From Edaphobacter sp. (GTDB taxonomy: Bacteria; Acidobacteriota; Terriglobia; Terriglobales; Acidobacteriaceae), in contig JAOAPB010000069.1 of NCBI GenBank assembly GCA_025462645.1, positions 158,871 to 222,870 of the forward strand: a DNA stretch of 64,000 nucleotides. The letters are read 5' to 3'. Shown piece by piece: positions 53,959 through 63,574 of the stretch. Positions within the stretch are counted from its first letter, which is position 1. The number at the start of each line of letters is the position of its first letter. The position numbers and the translations under genes were made by a program. The notes under the pieces are model-generated. The model saw only the letters and a list, made by a program, of their open reading frames with translations, did no database searches and had not been told where the DNA came from.

Positions 53959-54915
53959 ATGAGACGCAGAGACTTTCTAAAGATTTCTTCAGGAATGATG
54001 GCAGCAGTGACGTTTGGTCCGCGCGGCTTTGCGAGACGGACGGAACGAATCGACGCGGCGTGGTATCGCGAGTCGCGACGCTTCGTTGAGCTGCCGGTAA
54101 GCCGAGTCGCTTATGTCGAGCATGGTCGCGGGCCGGTAGCGCTATTTGTGCATGGGTATCCGTTGAACAGCTTCCAGTGGCGTGGAGCTCTTGAGAGATT
54201 GCATGTATACCGCAGGTGCATTGCGCCGGACGTAATGGGCATGGGCTATACGCAGACTCCGGAGGGACAGACGATCTCGCCCGAGACGCAGGCAGCCATG
54301 TTGGCGATGCTGTTGGACGCGTTGCGCATCCCAACTGTGGACCTGGTAGCAAACGACAGCGGAGGCTTGGTCGCGCAGCTTTTTCTCGCGAAGTACCCCC
54401 ACCGCGTGCGGACACTGCTGCTCACCAACTGCGATGTGGATGAGAACAGCCCCCCACCACCGTTCGTGCCTTTCCTTGAGCTGGCTAAGAAAGGGATCTT
54501 TGTGGACAAGGTCATTGTCCCGCAGTTGAACGATAAGCAGCTTGCGCGGTCGGCCAAGGGATTGGGGGGCCTGGCGTATACATATCCCGAGAGATTTGCG
54601 GATGAGACGATCGAAACTTACTTCCGGCCGCTCGTCGAGAGTTCGCTCAAGAAGTCGCAGGTTAACGAGTATGCGGTCTCGATGGGGACGAATTCACTGG
54701 TGGCCGTCCGGAAGGAGTTGCATCAATGGCATGGGCCGGCACGAATGGTCTGGGGCTTGAAGGACACACTCTTCGGTGTGGAGTGGGCAGAGTGGCTGGA
54801 TCGGACGCTGCCGGGTTCGCGCGGGGTGCGACGGGTGGATGGAGCGAATCTATTCTTTCCGGAAGAGCTGCCGGAGCTGATCGCCGAGGAGGCGGCGAAG
54901 CTGTGGGGTGTTTAG
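53959..54915 (+). CDS. Tat-exported alpha/beta hydrolase (haloalkane dehalogenase/epoxide hydrolase-like)
   Basis: A 318-residue hydrolase with a twin-arginine signal (RRRDFLKISSGMMAAVTFG). The alpha/beta fold shows the oxyanion strand FVHGYPLNSFQW and a nucleophile elbow with Asp (DLVANDSGGLVAQLFL), as in haloalkane dehalogenases and epoxide hydrolases. WGLKDTLFGVEW carries the likely acid residue; the C-terminal histidine is not obvious (expected near DGANLFFPEE), so activity is uncertain. It follows the AraC regulator. Confidence 0.82.
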   Translation: MRRRDFLKISSGMMAAVTFGPRGFARRTERIDAAWYRESRRFVELPVSRVAYVEHGRGPVALFVHGYPLNSFQWRGALERLHVYRRCIAPDVMGMGYTQTPEGQTISPETQAAMLAMLLDALRIPTVDLVANDSGGLVAQLFLAKYPHRVRTLLLTNCDVDENSPPPPFVPFLELAKKGIFVDKVIVPQLNDKQLARSAKGLGGLAYTYPERFADETIETYFRPLVESSLKKSQVNEYAVSMGTNSLVAVRKELHQWHGPARMVWGLKDTLFGVEWAEWLDRTLPGSRGVRRVDGANLFFPEELPELIAEEAAKLWGV

Positions 54916-55034
54916 CGGTAAATGGAGAAGGACGATAGTCAACCCTGGCGGAGTGTCTGAGGCACTGTCCCCTGGAGTATCAGCACACTGGTTGTCCGAC
55001 GTAGTTTCACAATCGAACATTGAAGGAGTACTGC

Positions 55035-55892
55035 ATGAAGCAATCAGATCGTGTTGCTTATTTCCGCCAATTGCATACGAATCGCCCACTGGTTCTGCCG
55101 AATGCCTGGGACGCGGCGAGCGCTCGTGTCATTGAGCTTGCCGGTGCGCAAGCTATCGCTACCACAAGCGCCGGCATCTCGTGGGCGTTCGGCCGTGGCG
55201 ATGGCCAGAAGCTGCGGCGCGAGGAGATGATTCAGGCGATCCGCTATATCATGCAGGCCGTTGCTGTTCCGGTAACAGCCGATATTGAAGGCGGCTATGG
55301 GAGCGGCTCCACGAACGATGTGGCTGAGACTGTGCAAGCCCTGATCTCTATCGGCGTCGTCGGGGTCAACCTTGAGGATTCACCAGGGTGCGATGGACAG
55401 GTGCTGCTGGCGCCCGAAGCGCAGGCCGAGCGTATTCATGCCGCGCGGGAAGCCGCGTTGGCTGCAGGGGGGGATCTAGTGATTAACGCCCGGACGGATG
55501 TGTATCTTTTTCAAGTCGGCGCACCGGAGACGCGCTTCGATGCGGCCGTGCGTCGCGCAAACATCTATCGCTCTGCTGGGGCGGATTGTCTGTTCGTGCC
55601 GGGCGTCATTGACGCCGGCACTATCGCTGCACTGGTTCGGGCGATCGACGGCCCGCTGAATATTATGGCGATGCCTGGGGCGCCCAACGTGTCACAGCTA
55701 GGGCAGCTTGGCGTGGCTCGTGTGAGCGTCGGTCCAACGATCGCTCAAGTGGCGCTGGCAGCAACACAGCGCGCTGCTCGTGAGCTGCTCGTACATGGCA
55801 CCTACGGTAGGTCTGAAGATAGTCTGCCATTCAGTGAGGTAAATGAGATGTTTGCGCGCCTGTCTCTACAGCAGGATACAAATATCTACTGA
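55035..55892 (+). CDS. Isocitrate lyase/PEP mutase superfamily enzyme
   Basis: A 285-residue TIM-barrel enzyme of the 2-methylisocitrate lyase/PEP-mutase group. Visible are FRQLHTNRPLVLPNAWDAAS, VPVTADIEGGYGSG with the metal-binding aspartate, GVVGVNLEDSPG and VINARTDVYLF. The family makes or breaks C-C or P-C bonds next to carboxylates. The usual catalytic loop KKCGH of isocitrate lyases is absent, so it may be an oxaloacetate-hydrolase- or carboxyphosphonoenolpyruvate-type member. The ATG at 55035 has AAGGAG six bases upstream. The stop overlaps the convergent mutS2 by seven bases. Confidence 0.87.
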   Translation: MKQSDRVAYFRQLHTNRPLVLPNAWDAASARVIELAGAQAIATTSAGISWAFGRGDGQKLRREEMIQAIRYIMQAVAVPVTADIEGGYGSGSTNDVAETVQALISIGVVGVNLEDSPGCDGQVLLAPEAQAERIHAAREAALAAGGDLVINARTDVYLFQVGAPETRFDAAVRRANIYRSAGADCLFVPGVIDAGTIAALVRAIDGPLNIMAMPGAPNVSQLGQLGVARVSVGPTIAQVALAATQRAARELLVHGTYGRSEDSLPFSEVNEMFARLSLQQDTNIY

Positions 55893-58378
55893 CGCAGTTC
55901 AACCTCGGTAGCACCCTGCCCGCCCTGGTTTTGCGGCGGCTCGGTGACGGTAGTGACGTGGGGATGGCTGCGCAGATATTCGCGGAGCGTGCGGCGGAGG
56001 ACGCCCATGCCGGTGCCGTGGACGATGCGGATGCGGGGAAGTCCTGCGAGGAAGGCGCGGTCGAGAAAACGTTCAACTTCGGTCTGGGCCTCGTCGGCAG
56101 TTCGGCCGATTACGTTGATCTCCGAGGTCATGTAGTCGGTGTCATCGTTGGTTGTCGCGACCGTAATGCCGCCGCGTTTGCGCGCTGCTTCGAGCGGCGT
56201 GACGACTTTGACGGACTCTACCTCGGCGATATCGTCGATTGCGGCGCGCATCTTCATGGCCCCCATGGAGACCTCAAAGGTCTTCGCGTCGATGATGCGG
56301 TCGACTCGCGCCTGCCTGCCCAGTGACTTCAGCTTGACGAGGTCGCCAATCTTGATGCCTTTGGGAATGTGAGGCTGGGCGGCGGGGTCGTTCTTGTCGG
56401 CGCGTGTGGTGTGAGCAACGACGGTTGAGTTGAACTGCTCGGAGAACTCGCGGCGCAGAGTGGCCATGCGGCGGTCGGAGTCGCGAGCGATCTTCTTTGC
56501 GAGCGTCTTGTCGTCGATAGCTTTGACGGTCTCGCGGAGCTGGTAAGCGAAGTCTTCGATGAGGGAGTTGAGCTTGGTCTCAAGCTCCTTCGTTCGGGCC
56601 TTTTGCTCTACTCTGCCTTCGACCTCTACGCGTGCTCTCTCGCGGGAGAGCTCCTGCTCGCGCAACCGCATCGTCTCGCGCTCCGCCATGGCCGCGGTGA
56701 GCTGGTCGTGAAGCTGATCGAGGAACGCGCCGATATCCGCGGTCTGAGTAGTCATCTGAGCGCGAGCAGCTGCGACGATCCGCGGATCCAGGCCAAGCCG
56801 ACTAGCGATGTTCAGGCCGGCTGAGGCTCCCGGCACGCCGAGTCGCAGCTCGTAGGTAGGAGTCAGCGTCTGCTGGTCGAAGCCAACAGCCGCATTCAGG
56901 ACGCCGGCATGATTGGCCGCGTAGACCTTGAGCGAGGTGAGGTGGGTGGTGATGCAGCACCATGCGTTGACAGCAAGGAAGTGTGAGGCGATGGCGACTG
57001 CGAGTGCTGCACCCTCCTCGGGATCGGTTGCGGAGCCTAGCTCGTCGAGCAGGACCAGAGAATCTGCCGTAGCCTCGCGTGAGATGCGGTCGAGGTTGAC
57101 GACGTGGGCAGAGAAGCTGGAGAGGTTGCGCTCGATGGACTGGGCGTCGCCGATGTCGGCATAGACGCTGGTGAAAAGGGGAAGCCTCGCCTCCTCTGCG
57201 GGTACGGGAATTCCTGCTTGAGCCATGAGCGAGAGTAGGCCAAGAGTCTTGAGCGAGACGGTTTTGCCTCCGGTGTTAGGTCCGCTGATGATGAGCTGTC
57301 TGGCGTCTGGTGGGAGGATGATGGTGAGGGGGACTGGCGCCATGGCCTCTGTGCCCGCTCCGAGCGCGGTCGCTCTCATGCGAAGCTCAAGCAGAGGATG
57401 ACGAGCGGCAGTGAGCGAGAGCTCCTGCGTGAAGCTGGGCCGGACGCAGTTCAGTGCGTTGGCGAAGCGGGCGCGGGCAGTGTGGGACTCGACCTCCGCG
57501 AGGATGCAGGAACCAAGATGGATTGCGGTGGATTGCTGGCCGAGCGCGCGGGTCATGGCAACGAGGATGCGATGAATCTCAGCCTGCTCTTCGTCAAGGA
57601 GGCGGACGAGTTCGTTGTTCTGCTCGATGGTCTCCAGCGGTTCCACGAAGACCGTCTGACCGGAGGAAGAAGACCCATGGATGACGCCGGGAACGCGACG
57701 TTTGAACTCCGCCTTGACTGGAATGACGAAGCGGTCGCCGCGAATAGTAATCAGGTCGTCCTGAGTGCTTCCGCCCTCGGCGAGCGACCGAAGAGATCTG
57801 CGGAGGCTCTCCTCGATGGCGCGGTGCTGGCGCTCCATGGCGCGGCGGATGCGGCGGAGTTCGGGGGAGGCGTCGTCGTTGAGCGAGCCATCGGGCTCGA
57901 TCTTACCGCGAAGCATACGGAGCAGCGGGGCCAGATCGTGGTCGAGCAGAGGAGCGGAGAGCGCGGCGATGCCGGGCCAGTCATATTTTGTCTGGGATTG
58001 CGTCTGTGCGTGTGGATCGATGAGGTTACGCCACGCGGCGATCCGCTCGACGACGGTGAGGAGATCACGGATCTCAGTGGATTCGAGCGCGGCGCCCTCG
58101 ATACGGGCCTTATCAAGCAGGAGAGTGGGATCGAAAAGGCCGCGGAACTCGAAGCTGCCGCCGCGGGTCAGCATGGTGCGCATCTCGGCGGTGCGTTGCT
58201 GCTGCCGGTCGATCCAGGCGAGGTCGGCGCAGGGCTCGAGAGCGAGCACCCAGGCGCGGCCGAGCGGGGAGAAGGTGCGATCGGCTATGTGATCGCGCAG
58301 GCGTGACCACTCCAGCGCCGCTGCGCTCGCCTCGCGCAGAGGGTATGGAATTACCGGCAATAGGTCCAGAGAGCTCAC
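55886..58378 (-). CDS. mutS2: Endonuclease MutS2
   Basis: A 830-residue MutS-family ATPase involved in recombination control or collided-ribosome rescue in other bacteria. It has a core/lever domain (LRRIRRAMERQHRAIEESLR, GDRFVIPVKAEFKRRVPGVI), Walker A GPNTGGKT (about residues 364-371), LLDELGSATDPEEGAALAVA, a long coiled coil (ERETMRLREQELSRERARVE) and a C-terminal Smr nuclease domain with RIVHGTGMGVLRRTLREYL. A GTG at 58378 is taken as start; the frame stays open to 59431, but that part overlaps the next gene and matches nothing. It reads against its neighbours. Confidence 0.93.
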   Translation of the reverse strand: MSSLDLLPVIPYPLREASAAALEWSRLRDHIADRTFSPLGRAWVLALEPCADLAWIDRQQQRTAEMRTMLTRGGSFEFRGLFDPTLLLDKARIEGAALESTEIRDLLTVVERIAAWRNLIDPHAQTQSQTKYDWPGIAALSAPLLDHDLAPLLRMLRGKIEPDGSLNDDASPELRRIRRAMERQHRAIEESLRRSLRSLAEGGSTQDDLITIRGDRFVIPVKAEFKRRVPGVIHGSSSSGQTVFVEPLETIEQNNELVRLLDEEQAEIHRILVAMTRALGQQSTAIHLGSCILAEVESHTARARFANALNCVRPSFTQELSLTAARHPLLELRMRATALGAGTEAMAPVPLTIILPPDARQLIISGPNTGGKTVSLKTLGLLSLMAQAGIPVPAEEARLPLFTSVYADIGDAQSIERNLSSFSAHVVNLDRISREATADSLVLLDELGSATDPEEGAALAVAIASHFLAVNAWCCITTHLTSLKVYAANHAGVLNAAVGFDQQTLTPTYELRLGVPGASAGLNIASRLGLDPRIVAAARAQMTTQTADIGAFLDQLHDQLTAAMAERETMRLREQELSRERARVEVEGRVEQKARTKELETKLNSLIEDFAYQLRETVKAIDDKTLAKKIARDSDRRMATLRREFSEQFNSTVVAHTTRADKNDPAAQPHIPKGIKIGDLVKLKSLGRQARVDRIIDAKTFEVSMGAMKMRAAIDDIAEVESVKVVTPLEAARKRGGITVATTNDDTDYMTSEINVIGRTADEAQTEVERFLDRAFLAGLPRIRIVHGTGMGVLRRTLREYLRSHPHVTTVTEPPQNQGGQGATEVELRQ

Positions 58379-58474
58379 TCCTCTTATCGTACCCTCGCAG
58401 GGAACTACCGATTGCGCACGCGCGTAGTATTGGAAGCGCAAGACCGGCGCTCTGGATGCAGTCGGAGGTGTGAG

Positions 58475-59029
58475 ATGGTTTGTCAGTCGTGTGGTGCTGC
58501 TATAACGGGTGAGGGTCGTTTCTGTCCGAAGTGTGGGGCGCAGGTAACGCCAGCACAACCTGCGTATGCCCCATATCCACCGCCTCCACCGCCGATGGGG
58601 CCCACGGCCTATCCCCTTGCGCCGCGAGTGCAGCGGAATCTGCAGCCCCTGGGCATCCTGTGGTGCGTGTTTGGGTTGTATCGGGTGGTCGCGGGCCTGA
58701 TTGGGATGTTCTTCTTCCGCGCCGTAACGATGCGCAGATTCGGGGGCGATTGGCCCTTCGGTCATGATGGAGGGCCGTTTGGTCCACCGTGGATGAGCGC
58801 TATGCTTCCGTTCATCGCTATCGTGGCCGTGGTCTCGGCAGCTCTGGCTTTGCTGGTGGGATACAGTCTGCTGACGCGCAAACCGTGGGGCAGGACACTT
58901 GCCATCATCGTCTCCATCCTGTCGCTGCTGAAGTTTCCGATTGGGACAGCGCTGGGCGCGTACACGCTGTGGGTGTTGGCTCCAGCGGCCTCTGGGGCGG
59001 AGTACGAGGCGATCGCAGACCACAGTTGA
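58475..59029 (+). CDS. Zinc-ribbon membrane protein
   Basis: A 184-residue protein with an N-terminal zinc ribbon (CQSCGAAITGEGRFCPKCGA, four cysteines), a proline/tyrosine-rich linker and three or more hydrophobic segments (GILWCVFGLYRVVAGLIGMF, LPFIAIVAVVSAALALLVGY, FPIGTALGAYTLWVLAPAAS). It is a typical zinc-ribbon-plus-membrane protein of unknown role, common in Acidobacteria. The ATG at 58475 has GGAGGTG six bases upstream. hemB follows after 22 bases and may be co-transcribed. Confidence 0.82.
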   Translation: MVCQSCGAAITGEGRFCPKCGAQVTPAQPAYAPYPPPPPPMGPTAYPLAPRVQRNLQPLGILWCVFGLYRVVAGLIGMFFFRAVTMRRFGGDWPFGHDGGPFGPPWMSAMLPFIAIVAVVSAALALLVGYSLLTRKPWGRTLAIIVSILSLLKFPIGTALGAYTLWVLAPAASGAEYEAIADHS

Positions 59030-59051
59030 GGGCAGGACGTAGACTATTGGC

Positions 59052-60041
59052 ATGAACTTTCCTGCCACACGTATGCGCCGATTGCGCCGGACGGAGGCCA
59101 TGCGATCGCTTGTTCGCGAGACGCATCTGCACCCCGGTGCGCTAATCAATCCGCTCTTCATCTGTCCCGGCGAAGGTATCCGCAAAGAGATCACCTCCAT
59201 GCCTGGCGTCTTCAACCTGTCGGTCGACGAGGCAGTGAAGGAGGCCGAGGTCTGCGTTGGGCTTGGCATCGGCGGCCTGCTGCTCTTCGGCCTTCCTGCG
59301 GAGAAGGACGAGCAGGGCAGCGGGGCGTGGGACACAGACGGCATCGTGCAGACGGCACTTCGTGCCTTCAAGAGAAACCGCGCACTGGATTCTCTAGTGC
59401 AGATCGTGGATGTGTGCCTGTGCGAGTACACCTCACACGGCCATTGCGGCGTGGTAGCGCGCGATGGCGATCACTACGAAATCGAAAACGACTCCAGCAT
59501 TGCGCTGCTCGCGAAGGTCGCCGTATCACTGGCTGGGGCCGGCGCCGATATCGTTGGCCCATCCGATATGTTGGATGGCCGCGTAGGTGCAATTCGCGAG
59601 GCCCTGGATGAGGGCGGTCATCAGCAGATTCCAGTGATGAGCTATGCGTCCAAGTTCTCATCGGCGTTCTATGGGCCGTTCCGCGAGGCGGCGGATTCGG
59701 CACCACAGTTCGGCGACCGGCGCAGCTACCAGATGGATGGCGCGAACCTGCGCGAGGCCATGCGCGAGATCGACCAGGACATCGCCGAAGGCGCGGACAT
59801 GCTGTTGATGAAGCCTGCTATGCCGTATCTCGACGTGGTTCGTGCGGCGCGTGAGCGGTACGACTTGCCGATGGGTGCCTACCAGGTCTCGGGCGAGTAC
59901 TCGATGCTGCATGCTGCCTTTCAGCGAGGATGGCTGGAGCCGGAACGCACCATGATGGAGTCCTTGCTGTCGATACGGCGGGCAGGAGCAGACTTTATCG
60001 TGACGTATTTCGCTAAGGATGCAGCAAAGGTTCTCGGATAG
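59052..60041 (+). CDS. hemB: Delta-aminolevulinic acid dehydratase (porphobilinogen synthase)
   Basis: Condenses two 5-aminolevulinates to porphobilinogen in haem synthesis. The 329 residues have the Schiff-base lysines in [19 protein letters not shown] and [13 protein letters not shown]. The metal site reads [15 protein letters not shown], i.e. three cysteines, marking a zinc-dependent enzyme rather than the aspartate/magnesium type. The length is near the family norm. It lies on the plus strand after the zinc-ribbon gene. Confidence 0.96.
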   Translation: MNFPATRMRRLRRTEAMRSLVRETHLHPGALINPLFICPGEGIRKEITSMPGVFNLSVDEAVKEAEVCVGLGIGGLLLFGLPAEKDEQGSGAWDTDGIVQTALRAFKRNRALDSLVQIVDVCLCEYTSHGHCGVVARDGDHYEIENDSSIALLAKVAVSLAGAGADIVGPSDMLDGRVGAIREALDEGGHQQIPVMSYASKFSSAFYGPFREAADSAPQFGDRRSYQMDGANLREAMREIDQDIAEGADMLLMKPAMPYLDVVRAARERYDLPMGAYQVSGEYSMLHAAFQRGWLEPERTMMESLLSIRRAGADFIVTYFAKDAAKVLG

Positions 60042-60049
60042 ATATCCGA

Positions 60050-61051
60050 CTATGGCTTCGCTGCGACTGTGCAGATGCGATCGCCCCGAAGCCTCTGGTT
60101 CAGAAGTCGAGGCATCAGCAGCTTGAAAAATGCATCCGTCTGGGGCTCCAGGCAGCTCTGGGCGTTCGGCTTACCGGGTTTGACTCGCGTGAAACCAGAT
60201 GCATCAACCTCGATATGCAGCGGTGCCGTCGGACAGATCGCGGGGTCAATGGCATAGGCCGTGGCGACTACGTCGAACATGGTCGGCGTTATCTGGCGGC
60301 TGGATCGCGCCCATTCGGCAGTCAGGACCTGGATGGAATCGGTCAGGGGCGTACTGATGGAGGCAAGCATGGCACGCTTCGTCTCATCGAACTTCAACTG
60401 TGTCGAATCAAGCGGCATCATGAAGATGGGTACGCCCGACTGAAATAACTTCTGTGCTGCCGCCACATCCATGGCGATGTTGTACTCAGCGCTTGGGGCA
60501 TGGGTAACGGAGTAACCGAAATCGTCGTAGCCGCGATAGATCGAACCGCCCATTAGCACCACCCTCTTCAATTTGCGGAAGGTGCCAGGATCACGCTCAA
60601 TCGCTGCTCCGATGTTTGTGAGTGGCGCAAGCGCCAGAAGCGTAACCTCCCCGGGGTTGAGCCGAATCTGCTCCAGCAGAAATGAAACGGCGTCCTCGTG
60701 GCCCCGCTCAATGCCTTCCTTCGCCCAGGGCTGCTGAGATAACGGCGTGTTGCTCTTGGTTGCAATTCCAGTCCGCACCGGGATGTCATCGCGCCCTGTC
60801 TCGCAAAGGATTCGGTCGAGCATGCGGCTACGGAGAGCGGTGTTACCCCAGGCAGAGGTGATACCAATGATCTTCAACTCCGGGCTCGCCAGCGCCAGGC
60901 CCAGGGCAAATGTATCGTCAATGTCATCACCGATATCGGTGTCTATGATGACCTTACCGGCTCCTGTTTTGCCAGTAGGCTGCGCCGTCGCCGGTGAGAG
61001 ATGCAGGGCAAGCGCAATCAGGATGAAGGTACCGCTGACTCTCAATCTCAT
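60050..61051 (-). CDS. Secreted inosine-uridine-type nucleoside hydrolase
   Basis: A 333-residue exported hydrolase with signal peptide (TFILIALALHLSPATAQ). The calcium/active-site motif VIIDTDIGDDIDDTFALGLA is at about residues 34-53, followed by TLLALAPLTNIGAAIERDPG and YNIAMDVAAAQKLF. It should cleave nucleosides to base and ribose in the periplasm or outside. The stop is 9 bases from the convergent hemB stop. Confidence 0.9.
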   Translation of the reverse strand: MRLRVSGTFILIALALHLSPATAQPTGKTGAGKVIIDTDIGDDIDDTFALGLALASPELKIIGITSAWGNTALRSRMLDRILCETGRDDIPVRTGIATKSNTPLSQQPWAKEGIERGHEDAVSFLLEQIRLNPGEVTLLALAPLTNIGAAIERDPGTFRKLKRVVLMGGSIYRGYDDFGYSVTHAPSAEYNIAMDVAAAQKLFQSGVPIFMMPLDSTQLKFDETKRAMLASISTPLTDSIQVLTAEWARSSRQITPTMFDVVATAYAIDPAICPTAPLHIEVDASGFTRVKPGKPNAQSCLEPQTDAFFKLLMPRLLNQRLRGDRICTVAAKP

Positions 61052-61216
61052 GGCGACACTCCTTCTGCTATCGGATATTCAGGCAGTCTGGTTATCGCAA
61101 GAGTATCTCGAAGCGTTGCAATGCGATGGCGAGTGCCCCCGTATCACTTGACAGCAGGCGTAATCTAAAATGTTTGTACTAGATATAGGAACTAGATATA
61201 GAAAACGGAGATTCCC

Positions 61217-62635
61217 TTGGCAGAGACGATCTACGACGTAGTAGTAGTGGGTGGTGGTCCGGCAGGATACACCTGTGGCATTCGCGCTTCGCAGTATGGC
61301 CTGAAGACCGCGTTGATTGATGCGAACGACCGGCTTGGCGGGACGTGTTTGCTGTGGGGCTGCATTCCTACCAAGGCGATGCTCTTCTCGGCCGAGCTGT
61401 GGGACCACCTGAAGCATGCGGATCGCTACGGTATCGACATGGCTGCCCCGAAGCTGAATTGGAAGGGCGTGCTGGCGCGCAAGGATGACGTTATCTCGCG
61501 TCATACCAAGGGTCTTGACTTCCTGATGAAGAAGAACAAGATCACTATTTTCAAGGGTTTCGGCAAACTCACCGGCCCGGCCAAGGATGGCATTCACACC
61601 GTCGAGGTGAAGCTTGCCGATGGCAAAAACGAGACGATTAAGGCGAAGAAGGTCGTTCTCGCGACCGGATCGGACGCCCGTATGCTCCCCGGCTACAAGC
61701 CTGACTCCACCGTCCTGACCAACTACGAGATCCTCAAGATCGAGGAGATGCCGAAGTCTCTGGTAGTCATCGGTTCTGGCGCAGTCGGTGTCGAGTTTGC
61801 CTCTATCTTCAAGAGCTTCGGCGCCGAGGTGACCATTCTCGAAATGCTGCCGCGCGTTGTTCCCGCTGAGGACGAAGAGATCAGCAAGGAGCTTCTGCGT
61901 CTCTTCAAGAAGCGCGGAATCGACATCAATCTGTCTGTGAAGGACACAAAGATCGAGAAGAACAAAGAAGGCGCTCTCGTCTCCTGGACCGACTCGAACG
62001 GCAAGCCGCAGTCGAAGCAGACTGAGAAGGTTCTGGTAGCCGTTGGCCGTGCGCCTCGCACCACCGACATCGGTCTCGACAAGACCAAGATTACGCCCGA
62101 TCGCGGCTTCATCATGACGAACGAGTGGATGGAGACCACGGAGCCCGGGATCTATGCCATTGGGGACATCGTCGGCGGCTTGCCGCAGCTGGCTCATGTC
62201 GGCAGTATGGCTGGTCTGGTCGTTGCGGCCAAAATGGCCGGAAAGTACGCCCGCCCGGTGAACCGTACTCGCATCCCCGGCTGCACGTACACCGATCCAC
62301 AGATCGCCAGTGTCGGCCTCACCGAGGCGCAGGCCAAGGAGAAGGGCTTCCAGGTCAAGGTCGGCAAGTTCCCGTTCGTCGGTAACTCCAAGGCGACGAT
62401 CGTGGATGCGCACGATGGCTTCGTCAAGGTAGTCTCCGATGCCAAGTACGGCGAGATCCTCGGAGTTCACATCATCGGACCCTACGCAACGGAGATCATC
62501 GCGGAGTGCGTCACAGCGCTTGAGCTCGAGGCGACGGTCGAAGAGATGATGTTCACGATTCACGCGCACCCAACCGTGGCCGAGGCTTTGCTGGATGGCT
62601 TCAGCAGCGTCGAAGGCATGGCGGTGAACGTCTAA
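61217..62635 (+). CDS. lpd: Dihydrolipoamide dehydrogenase (E3)
   Basis: FAD enzyme that re-oxidises lipoyl groups of 2-oxoacid dehydrogenases and reduces NAD+. The FAD loop is VVVGGGPAGYTCGIRASQYG, the redox disulphide is in GGTCLLWGCIPTKAM (residues about 40-54), the NAD loop is SLVVIGSGAVGVEFASIFKS, and the C-terminal catalytic pair is in HAHPTVAEALLDG. The start is a TTG at 61217 with GGAG nearby. It is followed by lipB and a 2-oxoacid dehydrogenase E2 gene. Confidence 0.96.
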   Translation: MAETIYDVVVVGGGPAGYTCGIRASQYGLKTALIDANDRLGGTCLLWGCIPTKAMLFSAELWDHLKHADRYGIDMAAPKLNWKGVLARKDDVISRHTKGLDFLMKKNKITIFKGFGKLTGPAKDGIHTVEVKLADGKNETIKAKKVVLATGSDARMLPGYKPDSTVLTNYEILKIEEMPKSLVVIGSGAVGVEFASIFKSFGAEVTILEMLPRVVPAEDEEISKELLRLFKKRGIDINLSVKDTKIEKNKEGALVSWTDSNGKPQSKQTEKVLVAVGRAPRTTDIGLDKTKITPDRGFIMTNEWMETTEPGIYAIGDIVGGLPQLAHVGSMAGLVVAAKMAGKYARPVNRTRIPGCTYTDPQIASVGLTEAQAKEKGFQVKVGKFPFVGNSKATIVDAHDGFVKVVSDAKYGEILGVHIIGPYATEIIAECVTALELEATVEEMMFTIHAHPTVAEALLDGFSSVEGMAVNV

Positions 62636-62654
62636 CCGGTTGCATCGTAAACCC

Positions 62655-62692
62655 ATGAAGCCCGATCTAATGATCGGGCTTCATTATTCTTA
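62655..62692 (+). terminator. Rho-independent terminator after lpd
   Basis: ATGAAGCCCGATC and GATCGGGCTTCAT form a perfect 13-bp stem around TAAT, followed by TATTCTT. It lies 19 bases past the lpd stop, so lipB is probably transcribed separately. Confidence 0.75.
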
Positions 62693-62710
62693 AGCTGAAC
62701 TAAGGCTCGC

Positions 62711-63481
62711 ATGCACATCAATCTCCTCCATCTCGGTCGCGTCCCCTATGCCGAAGCTTTGACCATCCAGCAGCAGGTCATCGCTGCCCGCAAGCAGAAT
62801 CTCATCGCCGATACGCTCCTTCTTCTGGAGCATCCACCTGTCCTCACCCTGGGTCGCAACTCCAGCCGTTCCAATGTCCTGGCCAGCGACGAGCTCCTCA
62901 AACAGCGCGGAGTCGAGCTTCACGAGATTAATCGCGGTGGAGACGTCACCTACCATGGCCCCGGCCAGCTCGTCGGCTATCCCATCATCGACCTTCGCGG
63001 CGACCTACCCGGCAAGAAGGGGCCGCACCTCGGCCCGGTGGACTACGTCCGTTTGCTCGAAGAGGTACTTATCCGTACCTGCGGGGACTTCGGCGTTATG
63101 ACGCAGCGTATCTGCAAGCGTACTGGCGTCTGGACCATGGCTGGAGGCAGCATCCAGGAGAAAAAGATCGCTGCCATCGGCGTCCATGTCTCGCAGGGCG
63201 TTACATCACATGGTTTTGCCCTCAACGTCACGACGGACCTTCGCGACTTCGACTGGATCGTGCCGTGCGGCATCACAGACCGCCAGGTCACCAGCCTCGA
63301 GCTTGAAGCCGGCTCCGACCGCCAGCTGCCCGGCATGGAGGCTGCCCTCAACTCCGTTGCTCGAAACTTCGGACGCGTCTTCGAGCGGCAGATGTTGTGG
63401 TCCGAGTCGCTGGACGATCTGTTGGCCAGCAGTTCAAAGCACACCGTGGAGGTCTCGGCTGAACCCCAGCCTGCTCCATAA
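62711..63481 (+). CDS. lipB: Octanoyl-ACP:protein N-octanoyltransferase LipB
   Basis: Transfers octanoate from ACP to lipoyl domains, the first step of lipoylation. The 256 residues carry the signature RGGDVTYHGPGQLVGYPIID (about 76-95), KIAAIGVHVSQGVTSHGFAL, which has the catalytic lysine region, and the cysteine in FDWIVPCGI. The N-terminal part (LNLLHLGRVPYAEALTIQQQ-like) is typical. Position between lpd and an E2 gene supports the role. Confidence 0.94.
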   Translation: MHINLLHLGRVPYAEALTIQQQVIAARKQNLIADTLLLLEHPPVLTLGRNSSRSNVLASDELLKQRGVELHEINRGGDVTYHGPGQLVGYPIIDLRGDLPGKKGPHLGPVDYVRLLEEVLIRTCGDFGVMTQRICKRTGVWTMAGGSIQEKKIAAIGVHVSQGVTSHGFALNVTTDLRDFDWIVPCGITDRQVTSLELEAGSDRQLPGMEAALNSVARNFGRVFERQMLWSESLDDLLASSSKHTVEVSAEPQPAP

Positions 63482-63574
63482 TCGCCCAAACGAGCCAGGA
63501 ATAACGCTGGCATCTTATAATCCAAAGTTGCGTCCACGTGACGTACAGAGCCAGCCAAATCTGGAAGGAATCTC

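Noticed and set aside
58379..59431. An N-terminal extension of MutS2 by 351 codons
   Set aside because: It overlaps the zinc-ribbon gene and hemB start on the other strand, has no similarity to MutS2, and the GTG at 58378 gives the normal protein.
61079..62656. A 525-codon open frame opposite lpd
   Set aside because: Antisense shadow; composition and lack of motifs do not support a gene.
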